Below are positions 16,066 to 25,301 of a DNA stretch of 64,000 nucleotides, one piece after another. Position 1 is the stretch's first letter. Every line of letters starts with the position of its first letter. The stretch covers positions 95,478 through 159,477 of the forward strand of contig CAZAUQ010000001.1 of NCBI GenBank assembly GCA_964488495.1, read 5' to 3'. Made by a program: the position numbers and the translations under genes. The stretch is from UBA1402 sp964488495. GTDB lineage: Bacteria; Bacteroidota; Bacteroidia; Bacteroidales; UBA1402. The notes below the pieces were generated by a model, which ran no database searches, was not told where the DNA came from, and saw nothing but the letters and a program-made list of their open reading frames with translations.

Positions 16066-17376
16066 TTAAAGCAGTTCGGGCAAGCTTTCGAGTTTGTTGG
16101 CTCTGGAGCCTTTGAGCAGTATGGTATAGCCTTTCAGGGGATTAGCCTTAAGGTATTCTGCACATTGAACGGTAGTGTCAAAATGCAGTAAATTACCCTG
16201 TGTATGGGTGTTTTCGAATTCTTTGCCTATGAGCAGGACCAGATCCGGTTCAATTTCCTGAATTATGTCTAACAATCGCTGATGCTCGGTGCGGCTGTAT
16301 TCGCCCAATTCTTTCATGCTGCCCAAAATCAGGGCTCTGCGACCCGAGGTGCTGGTTCTGAAATGCTCCAGGGCAGCCTTCATGCTGCCGGGATTGGCAT
16401 TGTAGGCATCAATGATCAGCCGGTTGTTTGCTGTTTGCTGCCATTGGGAACGATTGTTGGAGGGCCGGTAATTTTCCAGAGCGCTGTTTATGTCGGTAGG
16501 AAGAACATCAAAATACAAGCCGACGCAGATAGCTGCCAGAATATTTTCCAGGTTATAAGCTCCAATCAGTTGGCTTTGTACCAAATAGCGTTTGCTGTCG
16601 CGATGATCGGTCCACTCAACGCCCAGAAAGGCAGAATTCTCGGCAGGACGGCCGCTTACCAGTACGGGAGCTTCTCTTTCACGGCTGCTGTAGGCTATGC
16701 GTTGTATGCTCACAGACTTTTCTACTAAATCCGGATGGTCAAGATTGACAAATACTTTTCCGCCCTTTTGACGAATATACTCGTAGAGTTCGGTTTTGGT
16801 CGCCAGGATGTTTTTGGGGGAGCCAAAACCTTCGAGATGTGCTCTGCCAACGTTGGTGATGAGCCCATAGTCGGGATCGGCCAGCAAAGCTGAAGCCTTG
16901 ATTTCTCCCGGGTGGTTGGCTCCCATTTCGATCACTGCCAGTTGGTGCTCTTTTGTCAGCTTGAGCAGGCTCAGTGGTACGCCAATGTGATTGTTCAGGT
17001 TGCCCTGGGTATAGAGGGTTTTGAATTTTTTCTCCAGTATGGCTGCCGTCAGCTCTTTGGTGGTGGTTTTGCCGTTGGTTCCCGTGAGGGCGATCAGGGG
17101 AATATGCTTCAAAGCCTGTCTGTGTCTGGCGGCCAGCGCCTGCAGAGTGACCAGACAATCTTCTGTTATAAGACAACGATCATCGTCCCAATTGCGGTCT
17201 TCGTCGCAGACAGCGTAAGCACAGCCCGCTGCCAGTGCCTGTGGAACAAAATCATTGCCGTTGAACTTTTCTCCTTTTAAAGCAAAAAATATGGAGCCCG
17301 GGGAACAATTCCGGCTGTCGGTTGTAATGTCAGGATGTAGTAAAAATAACTGATACAGTTGTTCAAGAGATATCAT
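16066..17376 (-). CDS. murF: UDP-N-acetylmuramoyl-tripeptide--D-alanyl-D-alanine ligase
   Basis: 436 aa, full length. The Mur-ligase ATP-binding motif is LTGTNGKTTTKE. The centre has GANHPGEI and NVGRAHLEGFGS, and the C-terminal domain has IIDAYNANPGSMKAAL. It adds D-Ala-D-Ala to the UDP-MurNAc-tripeptide in the cytoplasm, the last soluble step of peptidoglycan precursor synthesis. Its substrate D-Ala-D-Ala comes from ddl (35938-36951). It is divergent from folP and has a perfect TACATTTG -7 box. Confidence 0.96.
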   Translation of the reverse strand: MISLEQLYQLFLLHPDITTDSRNCSPGSIFFALKGEKFNGNDFVPQALAAGCAYAVCDEDRNWDDDRCLITEDCLVTLQALAARHRQALKHIPLIALTGTNGKTTTKELTAAILEKKFKTLYTQGNLNNHIGVPLSLLKLTKEHQLAVIEMGANHPGEIKASALLADPDYGLITNVGRAHLEGFGSPKNILATKTELYEYIRQKGGKVFVNLDHPDLVEKSVSIQRIAYSSREREAPVLVSGRPAENSAFLGVEWTDHRDSKRYLVQSQLIGAYNLENILAAICVGLYFDVLPTDINSALENYRPSNNRSQWQQTANNRLIIDAYNANPGSMKAALEHFRTSTSGRRALILGSMKELGEYSRTEHQRLLDIIQEIEPDLVLLIGKEFENTHTQGNLLHFDTTVQCAEYLKANPLKGYTILLKGSRANKLESLPELL

Positions 17377-17423
17377 AAAAGTGTAAAGGTCTATTCGATG
17401 AGCAAATCTTCAGCAAAGGCCTT

Positions 17424-17431
17424 CAAATGTA
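17424..17431 (-). promoter_or_regulatory. -7 element TACATTTG of murF
   Basis: Perfect TAnnTTTG on the minus strand, 47 bp before the murF start. No clear -33 box. Confidence 0.5.
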
Positions 17432-17475
17432 CGGTTTTTTTACACATTTAACTGAGGATTACAGAATATATTATG

Positions 17476-17483
17476 TATTTTTG
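17476..17483 (+). promoter_or_regulatory. -7 element TATTTTTG of the folP operon
   Basis: Perfect TAnnTTTG 49 bp before folP, back-to-back with the murF element. Confidence 0.5.
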
Positions 17484-17532
17484 TGGCTTTGTCGGGCAGA
17501 CCTAAAATGCTCTGCAAATCAATTGTCATATT

Positions 17533-18393
17533 ATGGATCCTTTTTCTGTTGTCACTCCCGCTATACGCTTAAGAGGGAAGCTGATGTCCTTTGATACTCC
17601 CAGGGTTATGGGGGTACTCAACATTACGCCCGATTCTTTTTATGCCGGCAGCAGGAGCGAGCTCAACAACGTAGAAGCCAGAGTTGAAAAGATGATCAGC
17701 GAGGGGGCCGACATTATCGATGTAGGGGCCTGTTCCACCCGCCCGGGCAGTCAAAGCCCCGATCAGAAAGAAGAATTGTCGCGCTTGTTGCCTGCACTGG
17801 AGCTGATTCGAAAATCCTGGCCGGATTTTCCCTTATCGGTGGATACTTTTCGGGCAGAAGTGGCCAGCATTGCTGTAGAAGACTATCGGGTGGATATAAT
17901 AAACGACGTTTCCGGCGGCAGTCTGGATGCAGAAATGTTTCCTGTGGCAGCCCGTTTGCAGGTGCCTTATGTGCTGAGCCATATTCAGGGTCGACCCGAA
18001 AATATGCAACAGGGTCCCCGCTATCAGCACCTGATGGCCGAGATTTGCAGCAGTCTGGCCCACAATGCCGCCCGTTTGAGGGACCTGGGCCTGAACGACC
18101 TGATTATTGACCCGGGTTTCGGTTTTGGCAAGACCCTCGAAAACAATTACGAACTATTGCGCAGACTGGAAGATTTGTTTATATTGGAAGCGCCAATTAT
18201 GGTGGGTTTATCCAGAAAATCGTTCATTTACAACTTGCTGAACTGTCGTCCCGAAGAGGCCCTCAACGGCACCACCGTGGCCAATACCCTGGCCTTGTGG
18301 TTTGGAGCTCATATCCTCAGGGTGCACGATGTCAGACAAGCCGTTGAATGCGTTCGTATGGTTCAACTTTGTAAAAATGCCGGCCTATGCTGA
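17533..18393 (+). CDS. folP: Dihydropteroate synthase
   Basis: 286 aa. DHPS signatures are present: MGVLNITPDSFYAGSR, then DVGACSTRPGS, INDVSGG, DPGFGFGKTLENN and a final Arg-containing VHDVRQA. It condenses p-aminobenzoate with dihydropterin pyrophosphate in folate synthesis and is the sulfonamide target. The stop overlaps the cdaA start region, a folP-cdaA pairing that is common in Bacteroidota. First gene of a run that continues to pta and ackA. Confidence 0.96.
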   Translation: MDPFSVVTPAIRLRGKLMSFDTPRVMGVLNITPDSFYAGSRSELNNVEARVEKMISEGADIIDVGACSTRPGSQSPDQKEELSRLLPALELIRKSWPDFPLSVDTFRAEVASIAVEDYRVDIINDVSGGSLDAEMFPVAARLQVPYVLSHIQGRPENMQQGPRYQHLMAEICSSLAHNAARLRDLGLNDLIIDPGFGFGKTLENNYELLRRLEDLFILEAPIMVGLSRKSFIYNLLNCRPEEALNGTTVANTLALWFGAHILRVHDVRQAVECVRMVQLCKNAGLC

Positions 18394-19217
18394 TGCCCAG
18401 TTTATTGGATATTATTGATATTTTCCTGGTAGCGCTGCTATTGTACGGAATTTATAAATTGATGAAGAGCTCGGGTGCCATTAACATCTTTATAGGTGTT
18501 CTGTCGTTCATTGCGCTCTGGATTTTGGTATCCTACATTTTTAAAATGAAACTGCTGGGCGGCATACTCGACAAAGTGGTCAGTGTGGGAGCCATAGCCC
18601 TGATAGTTTTGTTTCAGAACGAACTGCGGCGTTTTTTGGTGATGCTGGGTTCGAGGCGGCGATGGAAAAATTTTGTTGCGCTGTTTTCCCAGAAAAAAAA
18701 CAAACAGGTCGCATCCAAAGCCTATATAGTGCAAATTTTGCTGGCCTGCAAAAATTTAGCTGAGTCCAAAACCGGAGCTCTCATTGTAATTGAAAACAAC
18801 ATCAGCCTCGATGAATACTTGTCGACCGGTGAACGCACCGACGCTTTGGTGAGTTATCGCCTGCTGGAAAATATTTTTTACAAGAACACCCCTTTGCACG
18901 ACGGTGCCGTGATTATTTCCAACGAACGCATTAAAGCTGCAGCCTGTATTTTGCCTGTATCACGCGACGAAACCGTTCCCAAACAATACGGCCTGAGACA
19001 TCGTTCTGCTCTGGGAATCAGTCAGGTTTCTGATGCCAAAGCCATAGTGGTTTCCGAAGAAACCGGCCACATTGCACTGGCCTATATGGGCAAAATTTAT
19101 GCCGATCTTTCTTCCAAAGAGCTGGACAGAATGCTCAACGAAGAAAACGTAGGCTTTTTGAGCACACCCGGAAAATTGTTTTCTCCCCGTCCGAGAAGAA
19201 TTGCAGAAGAGGATTAA
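18387..19217 (+). CDS. cdaA: Diadenylate cyclase (membrane-bound, CdaA type)
   Basis: 276 aa. Three N-terminal membrane helices (residues about 8-80) precede the DAC domain, with the DGA motif in PLHDGAVIIS and RHR in YGLRHRSALG. It makes cyclic di-AMP from two ATP, a signal usually tied to potassium balance and the cell wall. A second ATG at 18393 overlaps the folP stop (TGATG) and is an equally possible start. Either way the genes are translationally coupled. Confidence 0.94.
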   Translation: MLMPSLLDIIDIFLVALLLYGIYKLMKSSGAINIFIGVLSFIALWILVSYIFKMKLLGGILDKVVSVGAIALIVLFQNELRRFLVMLGSRRRWKNFVALFSQKKNKQVASKAYIVQILLACKNLAESKTGALIVIENNISLDEYLSTGERTDALVSYRLLENIFYKNTPLHDGAVIISNERIKAAACILPVSRDETVPKQYGLRHRSALGISQVSDAKAIVVSEETGHIALAYMGKIYADLSSKELDRMLNEENVGFLSTPGKLFSPRPRRIAEED

Positions 19218-19231
19218 TTATATATTTTTTT

Positions 19232-20245
19232 ATGAGTTTACTACAACAAATGGCTGCCCGGGCTAAAGCAAATCCACAGAGGATTGTGCTGCCCGAAGGC
19301 AACGAAATCAGAACCCTGAAAGCTGCCAACCAGATTTTGGCAGACGGACTGGCAGAGATTTATTTAATCGGTAATCGCGAGGAAATACTGAGTCTGGCCA
19401 AACAAAACAACTTAAGTAAAATTGCAGACAAGGCGGTATTGATCGACCCGGTCAATCATCCCAACAAAGAAGCCTACACTTCTTTGTTGTATGAATTGCG
19501 CAAAAACAAAGGTATGACCCCCGAAAAGGCTGCCCTTCTGGTGGAAGATCCCCTGTATCTGGCCTGTCTGATGATTAAAAACGGCGACGCCGATGGTGAA
19601 ATTGCCGGTGCCCGCAATGCTACCGGCGATGTATTGAGGCCGGCTTTGCAGATTGTCAAGACATTACCGGGTATCTCGGTCGTTTCGGGAGCTTTTTTAA
19701 TGTTTGTACCCGATAAGCAGTACGGTGTAGATGGTTTGCTTATTTTTGCAGACTGTGCTGTGTTGCCCAATCCCAACGCACAGGAACTGGCACAGATAGC
19801 CGTTTCGACTGCAGGAACGGCTCGCAGCATTGCCGGTTTTGAGCCCCGTGTAGCTATGTTGAGTTTTTCCACCAAAGGCAGCGCCAAACACGAATTGGTC
19901 GACAAAGTGACCGAAGCTGTACGCATTGCCAAAGAAATGTGTCCCAAACTCCAGATCGACGGCGATTTACAAGCCGATGCCGCCATTGTTCCTGCTGTTG
20001 GCAAGAGCAAAGCACCGGGCAGTCCGATTGCCGGACATGCCAATGTCCTGGTTTTCCCCAGCCTGGAGGCCGGCAATATTGCTTACAAACTGGTACAGCG
20101 CCTGGCTTCGGCCGAGGCAGTAGGCCCGATTTTGCAAGGCATGGCTGCACCCATCAACGATCTCTCGAGGGGATGTTCCGTGGATGATATTTATAAAATG
20201 ATTGTTATTACCTGTAACCAATCGTTGGGGATTAAGGCTAATTGA
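19232..20245 (+). CDS. pta: Phosphate acetyltransferase
   Basis: 337 aa, the short single-domain form without the N-terminal DRTGG part of E. coli Pta. Family stretches include RIVLPEGNEIRTL, DGEIAGARNATGDVLRPALQ and a Ser/Arg-rich C-terminal active-site region with STKGSAKHELVDKV. It interconverts acetyl-CoA and acetyl phosphate. It lies 9 bp before ackA, so the two form the acetate pathway giving ATP. It is 14 bp after cdaA and probably shares its transcript. Confidence 0.95.
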   Translation: MSLLQQMAARAKANPQRIVLPEGNEIRTLKAANQILADGLAEIYLIGNREEILSLAKQNNLSKIADKAVLIDPVNHPNKEAYTSLLYELRKNKGMTPEKAALLVEDPLYLACLMIKNGDADGEIAGARNATGDVLRPALQIVKTLPGISVVSGAFLMFVPDKQYGVDGLLIFADCAVLPNPNAQELAQIAVSTAGTARSIAGFEPRVAMLSFSTKGSAKHELVDKVTEAVRIAKEMCPKLQIDGDLQADAAIVPAVGKSKAPGSPIAGHANVLVFPSLEAGNIAYKLVQRLASAEAVGPILQGMAAPINDLSRGCSVDDIYKMIVITCNQSLGIKAN

Positions 20246-20254
20246 TGTACTATT

Positions 20255-21451
20255 ATGAAAATACTGGTTTTGAATTGTGGAAGTTCTTCCGTTAAATACA
20301 AATTATTCGACATGGACAGCCTCAGGGTGCTGGGACAGGGCTCCGTTGAAAAAATCGGCCTGAGCGGTTCCTATCTGAAAATGCAAAGCTGCAGCGGCGA
20401 AAAGGTGATGATCGAAGAGGATTTTCCTGAGTACACCAAAAGCATACAATTTATTTTTAAAGTGCTGACCGAAGGTAAATATGCCTGCATAAAATCGCTG
20501 AAAGAAATTGACGCAGTGGGACACAGGGTGGTACACGGAGGCGAAAAATTCAGCAAGAGTGTGCGTATCAACGACGAAGTCCTGCGCAAGGTGAACGAAT
20601 GCATAGAATTGGCTCCTTTGCACAATCCGCCCAACCTCAAGGGTATTGAGGCAGTAACCCGGATTATGCCCGATTTGCCCCAGGTGGCCGTTTTTGACAC
20701 TGCTTTTCATCAGACCATGCCTGCCAAGGCTTATATGTACGGCCTGCCTTACGAATACTACGAGAAATACGCTATTCGTCGTTACGGTTTTCATGGTACC
20801 AGCCATCGCTATGTTTCGCGCAGGGCCTGCGATATTCTCGGAGTAGATTATGCCTCGCAGCGTATTATCACGGCGCATATTGGTAACGGCGGGTCTGTGA
20901 CAGCCATTCGTGACGGAAAATCGGTAGAGAATTCCATGGGACTGACTCCGCTCGAAGGTTTACTGATGGGTACTCGTACAGGAGATATTGACGGTGGTGC
21001 ACTGACTTATCTGATGGAAAAAGAAAACATCGGCCCTCGTGCCCTGAATAATATTCTTAACAAGAAAAGCGGTATTCTGGGTGTGTCGGGTGTCTCGTCC
21101 GACATGAGAGAACTCAGTGCGGCCGCGAAATCAGGAAACGAAAGGGCTCAACTGGCGCTGGATATGTACAATTATATGATTAAAAAATACGTAGGTGCAT
21201 ATACAGCTGTGTTGGGTGGCGTGGATATTTTGGTATTCACCGGCGGCGTTGGAGAGAATCAGGACGAATCGCGTCAGGTGATATGTGAAAATATGGAATA
21301 CATGGGTTTAAAGCTTGATTTCGAAAAGAATAAGCTGATTCATGGGGAAGAAGCCATCATTTCCTCACCCGATTCCAAAGTCCGGGTAATGGTGGTTCCT
21401 ACCAACGAGGAACTTATGATTGCCATGGATACGGCAGCGATTTTATCATAA
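20255..21451 (+). CDS. ackA: Acetate kinase
   Basis: 398 aa, standard size. Motifs: VLNCGSSSVKYKLFD at the N-terminus, HRVVHGGE, FDTAFHQTMP, RRYGFHGTSH, HIGNGGS and FTGGVGENQ. It transfers phosphate from acetyl phosphate to ADP in the cytoplasm, completing fermentation to acetate with pta. Confidence 0.97.
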   Translation: MKILVLNCGSSSVKYKLFDMDSLRVLGQGSVEKIGLSGSYLKMQSCSGEKVMIEEDFPEYTKSIQFIFKVLTEGKYACIKSLKEIDAVGHRVVHGGEKFSKSVRINDEVLRKVNECIELAPLHNPPNLKGIEAVTRIMPDLPQVAVFDTAFHQTMPAKAYMYGLPYEYYEKYAIRRYGFHGTSHRYVSRRACDILGVDYASQRIITAHIGNGGSVTAIRDGKSVENSMGLTPLEGLLMGTRTGDIDGGALTYLMEKENIGPRALNNILNKKSGILGVSGVSSDMRELSAAAKSGNERAQLALDMYNYMIKKYVGAYTAVLGGVDILVFTGGVGENQDESRQVICENMEYMGLKLDFEKNKLIHGEEAIISSPDSKVRVMVVPTNEELMIAMDTAAILS

Positions 21452-21459
21452 GTCCAGGC

Positions 21460-21521
21460 TTTCGCTGTGGATCGTATTCGGGCAGTTCGCTATCGCTGCG
21501 GACCGCATTCGGATAGTTCGC
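21460..21521. repeat. Two imperfect 31-bp tandem repeats after ackA
   Basis: Copies at 21460-21490 and 21491-21521 share the frame TCGCTG-GGA-CG-ATTCGG-AGTTCGC with about five differences. A third partial unit may follow. Between ackA and the convergent methyltransferase. No coding sense. Confidence 0.7.
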
Positions 21522-21537
21522 TTTGGGGCTCTATTTC

Positions 21538-22410
21538 TTAACGTTCAAGGAATAGGGCCCCAAAGCTGTAATCGTTGGTGTTTTTTGTCTTGAAAAAATC
21601 CCGGGGCTTAAAATGTCCTTTTTGGATGGAAATTCTTTTGTAATTCCACAATCTCTTTTTGTAATAAAAGGGGTGCAATAAATAATTTTTGCCGTTATCA
21701 ACAAATTCTTTATTCCCTCTTATTTTCAAGCCCGAAGGTTTTACAAATTGATTATAAACATCCTGGGGAGTATTTATTTGTGCACATTTAGAGGGATTCC
21801 TGTAATCGAAGGTGATACTGAATTTTCCACCTTCGATCAACAGGTCCTTAATCTTTTCGTTGACTATAACCCTGTCGTACATGGGAATGTGTTCAAATAC
21901 ACAAATGGAAGTGATATGATTGAATTTTGAATTGAATTTTAATTCTCTCATGTCCATGACCTGGTTCTTCAGATTCCAATTCATCTGCTTTGCCACATGG
22001 TTTGCATTGTCTACCAATTCTTTTTGAAGATCGATGGTGCTTACGTTGATTCCTTTGGACGCAAGGTAATAGGAAAATAAAGACGAGCTTCCGCCCAAAT
22101 CCAACACCTCCTGGCCCGGCTTAAAATCATTATTTAAAACCACCCAGACGATCTCCCAGTACAAAAACCAGGGAAAATTCTTATCATCAGCTGCTCCCGC
22201 CAGACTCTGATAGCCGTAGCCCCGATTTATTCTTTCGTTGGACAGTGGATGGCCGTTCAGGTTGAAACTTCCGTACCAGGAACTGATTTTTAAATTCTTC
22301 GACCTCAACTTATTGATTAATTCGTTGAGTTCCTCCATTATTTGTAAAGCCCTCTCCGATTTAAGGTCTTCCAAATCCATTGTTTTGTTGATAATTTTTT
22401 CCTTGTCCAT
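21538..22410 (-). CDS. Class I SAM-dependent methyltransferase, function unknown
   Basis: 290 aa from the ATG at 22410. A longer frame with 20 more residues exists but starts inside the likely promoter region. The SAM-binding motif I is EVLDLGGSSSLFSYYLA, followed by motif II STIDLQKE and a post-I ICVFEHIPMYD. The C-terminal third has a LHPFYYKKRLWNYKR stretch and resembles no enzyme I can name. The substrate is unknown. Hand counts of 60-base samples give about 32-33% GC against 45-60% in nearby genes, so it may have been acquired. Convergent with ackA. Confidence 0.7.
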   Translation of the reverse strand: MDKEKIINKTMDLEDLKSERALQIMEELNELINKLRSKNLKISSWYGSFNLNGHPLSNERINRGYGYQSLAGAADDKNFPWFLYWEIVWVVLNNDFKPGQEVLDLGGSSSLFSYYLASKGINVSTIDLQKELVDNANHVAKQMNWNLKNQVMDMRELKFNSKFNHITSICVFEHIPMYDRVIVNEKIKDLLIEGGKFSITFDYRNPSKCAQINTPQDVYNQFVKPSGLKIRGNKEFVDNGKNYLLHPFYYKKRLWNYKRISIQKGHFKPRDFFKTKNTNDYSFGALFLER

Positions 22411-22528
22411 ACTATCAGTGGCAAATATTGAATTTTTTGCATAGTTAGTTGAAATAATAAGAATAAGCACACAAAGTCGTCTGATTTTATATACTCAGCC
22501 CCTAATCGACAAGAGCCGTATTTTTTTG

Positions 22529-22536
22529 TATGTTTG
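22529..22536 (+). promoter_or_regulatory. -7 element TATGTTTG of the nitroreductase-CPBP pair
   Basis: Perfect TAnnTTTG, 39 bp before the ATG at 22576. Confidence 0.5.
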
Positions 22537-22575
22537 CCTGATTAATAAATTCAATTCAATCAAAACACAATCAAT

Positions 22576-23109
22576 ATGGAATTCTCAGCATTAGTGAAAC
22601 TTCGGCAAAGCGACCGGAAATACGAGGCGAGGGGGGTGGAAAAAGAAAAAATCATCCGGTGCCTGGAGACGGCCCGTCTTGCGCCTTCGGCGAATAATTC
22701 TCAGCCCTGGAAATTTGTGGTGGTCGATCAGCCCGAATTGAAGGAGCAGGTGGCGGAATGCGCTGTGAGTGTGGGATTGAATAAATTTACACATCAGGCG
22801 CCTGTAATTGTTGCGGTGGTACTGGAAAAGGTGAATGTGCTATCGGGAATGGGTTCTGTCATTCAGGACAAAGAATACGCCCTGCTCGATCTGGGCATTG
22901 CCGTGAACCAGTTTTGCCTGCAGGCCGCCGAACTGGGGCTGGGTAGTTGTATAGTTGGCTGGTTCAACGAAGCCAAAGTCAAAAGCCTCCTGAATGTTCC
23001 TGCCAAAAAACGAGTGCCTTTACTCATCACCCTGGGTTATTCGGCTGCGAAGACCAGAGAAAAATCCAGAAAAAAGCTGGAAGAAATTAGCAACTGGAAT
23101 TCATATTGA
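22576..23109 (+). CDS. Nitroreductase family FMN protein (short form)
   Basis: 177 aa. The N-terminus carries the family SDRKYEARGVEKEKI (Arg contacts FMN), then RLAPSANNSQPWKFVV. The C-terminal half has LDLGIAVNQFCLQAAELGLGSC and GWFNEAKVKSLL. A typical small flavin oxidoreductase using NAD(P)H, of unknown natural substrate. It is 9 bp upstream of a CPBP membrane protease. A second, distinct nitroreductase lies at 46931-47464. Confidence 0.85.
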   Translation: MEFSALVKLRQSDRKYEARGVEKEKIIRCLETARLAPSANNSQPWKFVVVDQPELKEQVAECAVSVGLNKFTHQAPVIVAVVLEKVNVLSGMGSVIQDKEYALLDLGIAVNQFCLQAAELGLGSCIVGWFNEAKVKSLLNVPAKKRVPLLITLGYSAAKTREKSRKKLEEISNWNSY

Positions 23110-23118
23110 TTTATAAGC

Positions 23119-23820
23119 ATGAAGAACACAGCAAGATTGCTTTACGGAATCACCCTGACTGTAGCGATATATTTTGCTACCCTATTGTTGAGCCGGCTAA
23201 TCAGGAATATCGATGGCTTAGTCATTAATTCTTACCTGACTCAGGCTCTTATTCTGTCTTGCCTGTCGGTCGCAGCCATTCTATCGATGAAAAAGCACCT
23301 GAGCTACCGCATCGCACTACCGAAATTCAAGTTGATACTCAGGCCAATAATATTTACCATAATTACTTACGTGGGACTTTCTCTTTTTTTGAGTTTACTG
23401 GCTAATTTAATCGGAGTTTCAAGAGGAGAAGTGCATCCTGCAATCAAATTGAATCCTGTGCAATTCCTGCTTTTTGTGGTTATTGCTGCCAGTATTGCCG
23501 AAGAATTGTTGTTCCGCGGCTTTTTGCTTAATTTGCTTGCTCCGTTAAAACAGAGAGGAATCAAGATTTTAAACAGGAAAATAAGTTTATCTTTGATGAT
23601 TAGTGCCCTGCTCTTTGGCTTAGCTCATTTGAGCCTGGCTTCCTTTGGCTACAGTCCTTATTTTTTGATTCGCACAGTTGTTTTCACCGGCTGCATTGGG
23701 CTGATAGCCGGTTATTACCAGGAAAAATACAACAACAATGCTTATGCGATAACGGTGCACATGACATCCAACCTGGTTGGCATACTTCCTGTAATTATGC
23801 TGGCTATGCAAAAAGCTTGA
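23119..23820 (+). CDS. CPBP family intramembrane metalloprotease
   Basis: 233 aa with about seven hydrophobic segments. The CPBP (Abi/CAAX-like) signatures are in order: the EExxxR box in IAEELLFRGFLL, then LLFGLAHLSL, and a third His/Asn in HMTSNLVGIL. These are intramembrane endopeptidases, and some act in bacteriocin self-protection or signalling. No bacteriocin gene is seen next to it. It shares the promoter of the upstream nitroreductase. Confidence 0.88.
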   Translation: MKNTARLLYGITLTVAIYFATLLLSRLIRNIDGLVINSYLTQALILSCLSVAAILSMKKHLSYRIALPKFKLILRPIIFTIITYVGLSLFLSLLANLIGVSRGEVHPAIKLNPVQFLLFVVIAASIAEELLFRGFLLNLLAPLKQRGIKILNRKISLSLMISALLFGLAHLSLASFGYSPYFLIRTVVFTGCIGLIAGYYQEKYNNNAYAITVHMTSNLVGILPVIMLAMQKA

Positions 23821-23877
23821 AAAGAATCCTTTTATCAATCTCAATGCAACGATTCTTTTGTTTTGCAAGACTTTCTT

Positions 23878-25023
23878 TTATTCTTCCGGAAGTATTCTTT
23901 TTATATCCTCCAGAGAGGGGTTAATGGCAATTATTTTACCTTTATTGTCCATCAAAAACTGACCGCCTCCACCTCCGGAGACACAATATTTTTCCCATAA
24001 TTTATTTTCATCATTTATTTCGGCTGTCAGCAACCAGGGATACTTGTATTTTTGAACGGTCTTTACATATTGTTCTTCAGTACTAATACCTCCAATCACA
24101 CCGACAACTACAAATCCTTTTTCTTTTAATTCCTCATAAACGGGCAGTATTTTTTGACTTTTTCTTATACATGGTCCACACCAGGGTGCCCAAAGGTCAA
24201 GTAAGGTAAATCTGTTTTTTGAAATAATATCCGAAAGCCTTAAAGTATTTCCTATAGAATCCTGAAAGGCGAAATCCACATACTCACCACCAACTTTGAT
24301 TTGTAATAATCCATCCAGACGAATTTGAGCCAATTCATTGTAGGGATGATTTGGGAAGTTTTGTTCAAAAAGAGAACAGGCTTCTTTCAGGCTATCAAGT
24401 TCGTATACATAATGTTTTTTCTGATCTTTCAGCATTTCCAGTAATTGATGGTAACCAAATATGTTTTGTTCTTCTTTAATAAGTTGAAACTTGTACTTAT
24501 AGGATTGATCTAAAAGGATCTCACAACTGTCAATAATTGCTTTTAGATAATCGGAGCTGTCGTTGAGCCTGGATAAGGAATCTGAAATTTGTTTTAAATG
24601 CCAATATCTTTTAATATTATCGGAATTTTTAAGCAATTCATTAATCATTTCCTTTTTCAGAGAGAGTGTACTCCCTTCGATTTTGTTGCTAAAAGGTTTT
24701 TCCAAAGGGAATAGAGTAAACTTAATAGTGTCGTTGTCCGGAAAAAACAAAATAGGTCTCCATGCTCCATTTATATAGTCATCTTTGAATATTAATTCAT
24801 ACGCTTCCACAAATTGAAAACTCATATCGTAATTGAAATTCCCCAAACTGTCTATAGGTATTTCAACCCCGCTGTACCTGATATCTTGGGTCTGCTTTGC
24901 CAAAATCAAAGTTTTACTATCTCTGTCAATGACTTTCCCCGTCAAATGAGTGGTTTTTTCTTTATCGGAACTGCAGTTAGTAAAAAGAAATACACTCAAT
25001 AAAATAATGGCTAAATGTTTCAT
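23878..25023 (-). CDS. TlpA-like thioredoxin lipoprotein with DUF4369-type N-terminus
   Basis: 381 aa. A signal peptide with lipobox FLFTNC makes it a lipoprotein. Residues about 22-240 match the layout of DUF4369-containing Bacteroidota proteins (HLTGKVIDRDSKTL at the start, IPIDSLGNF). Residues 245-381 form a thioredoxin fold with the redox site WAPWCGPC. Such proteins reduce disulfides in the periplasm. It is the last gene of an AT-rich group with DUF2007 and an aldo/keto reductase (16 and 10 bp gaps). GC is about 37% in a hand-counted sample. Confidence 0.88.
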   Translation of the reverse strand: MKHLAIILLSVFLFTNCSSDKEKTTHLTGKVIDRDSKTLILAKQTQDIRYSGVEIPIDSLGNFNYDMSFQFVEAYELIFKDDYINGAWRPILFFPDNDTIKFTLFPLEKPFSNKIEGSTLSLKKEMINELLKNSDNIKRYWHLKQISDSLSRLNDSSDYLKAIIDSCEILLDQSYKYKFQLIKEEQNIFGYHQLLEMLKDQKKHYVYELDSLKEACSLFEQNFPNHPYNELAQIRLDGLLQIKVGGEYVDFAFQDSIGNTLRLSDIISKNRFTLLDLWAPWCGPCIRKSQKILPVYEELKEKGFVVVGVIGGISTEEQYVKTVQKYKYPWLLTAEINDENKLWEKYCVSGGGGGQFLMDNKGKIIAINPSLEDIKRILPEE

Positions 25024-25039
25024 GGTCTGTTGTTTATGT

Positions 25040-25291
25040 TTAGTGTTTGTTTATATTCTCTTCATATTTTTCAATAATCAATCTTGCATTGACATAGTCT
25101 TTGCTGTTGATAAAAATATTGACAGCTCCTGCGCCACCTCCCGCAACATTCCACGGAGCCAGGGTCCCCATATAATTATCTTTCAGGAATGTGTTGATAT
25201 CAGCATTTTCCAATAAACTCCTTACTATTCCTACCTCTGTTGAAGTCCCTGCAAACACTTCAATCAGGCAATTATCATTATTCTTTTTCAT
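25040..25291 (-). CDS. DUF2007-type small protein
   Basis: 83 aa. It has the GTSTEVGIVRSLLENADINTF arrangement and a Gly-rich AGGGAGAVNIF before a C-terminal DYVNARLIIEKY. This is the usual size and shape of DUF2007 (putative signal-transducing) proteins. No signal peptide. Function unknown. It lies between the aldo/keto reductase and the TlpA-like gene. Confidence 0.8.
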   Translation of the reverse strand: MKKNNDNCLIEVFAGTSTEVGIVRSLLENADINTFLKDNYMGTLAPWNVAGGGAGAVNIFINSKDYVNARLIIEKYEENINKH

Positions 25292-25301
25292 AGAGCATTA
25301 A

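Noticed and set aside
23119..23820. CPBP protease as part of a bacteriocin immunity system
   Set aside because: No small leader-peptide gene, ABC exporter or regulator nearby. Its only partner is a nitroreductase.
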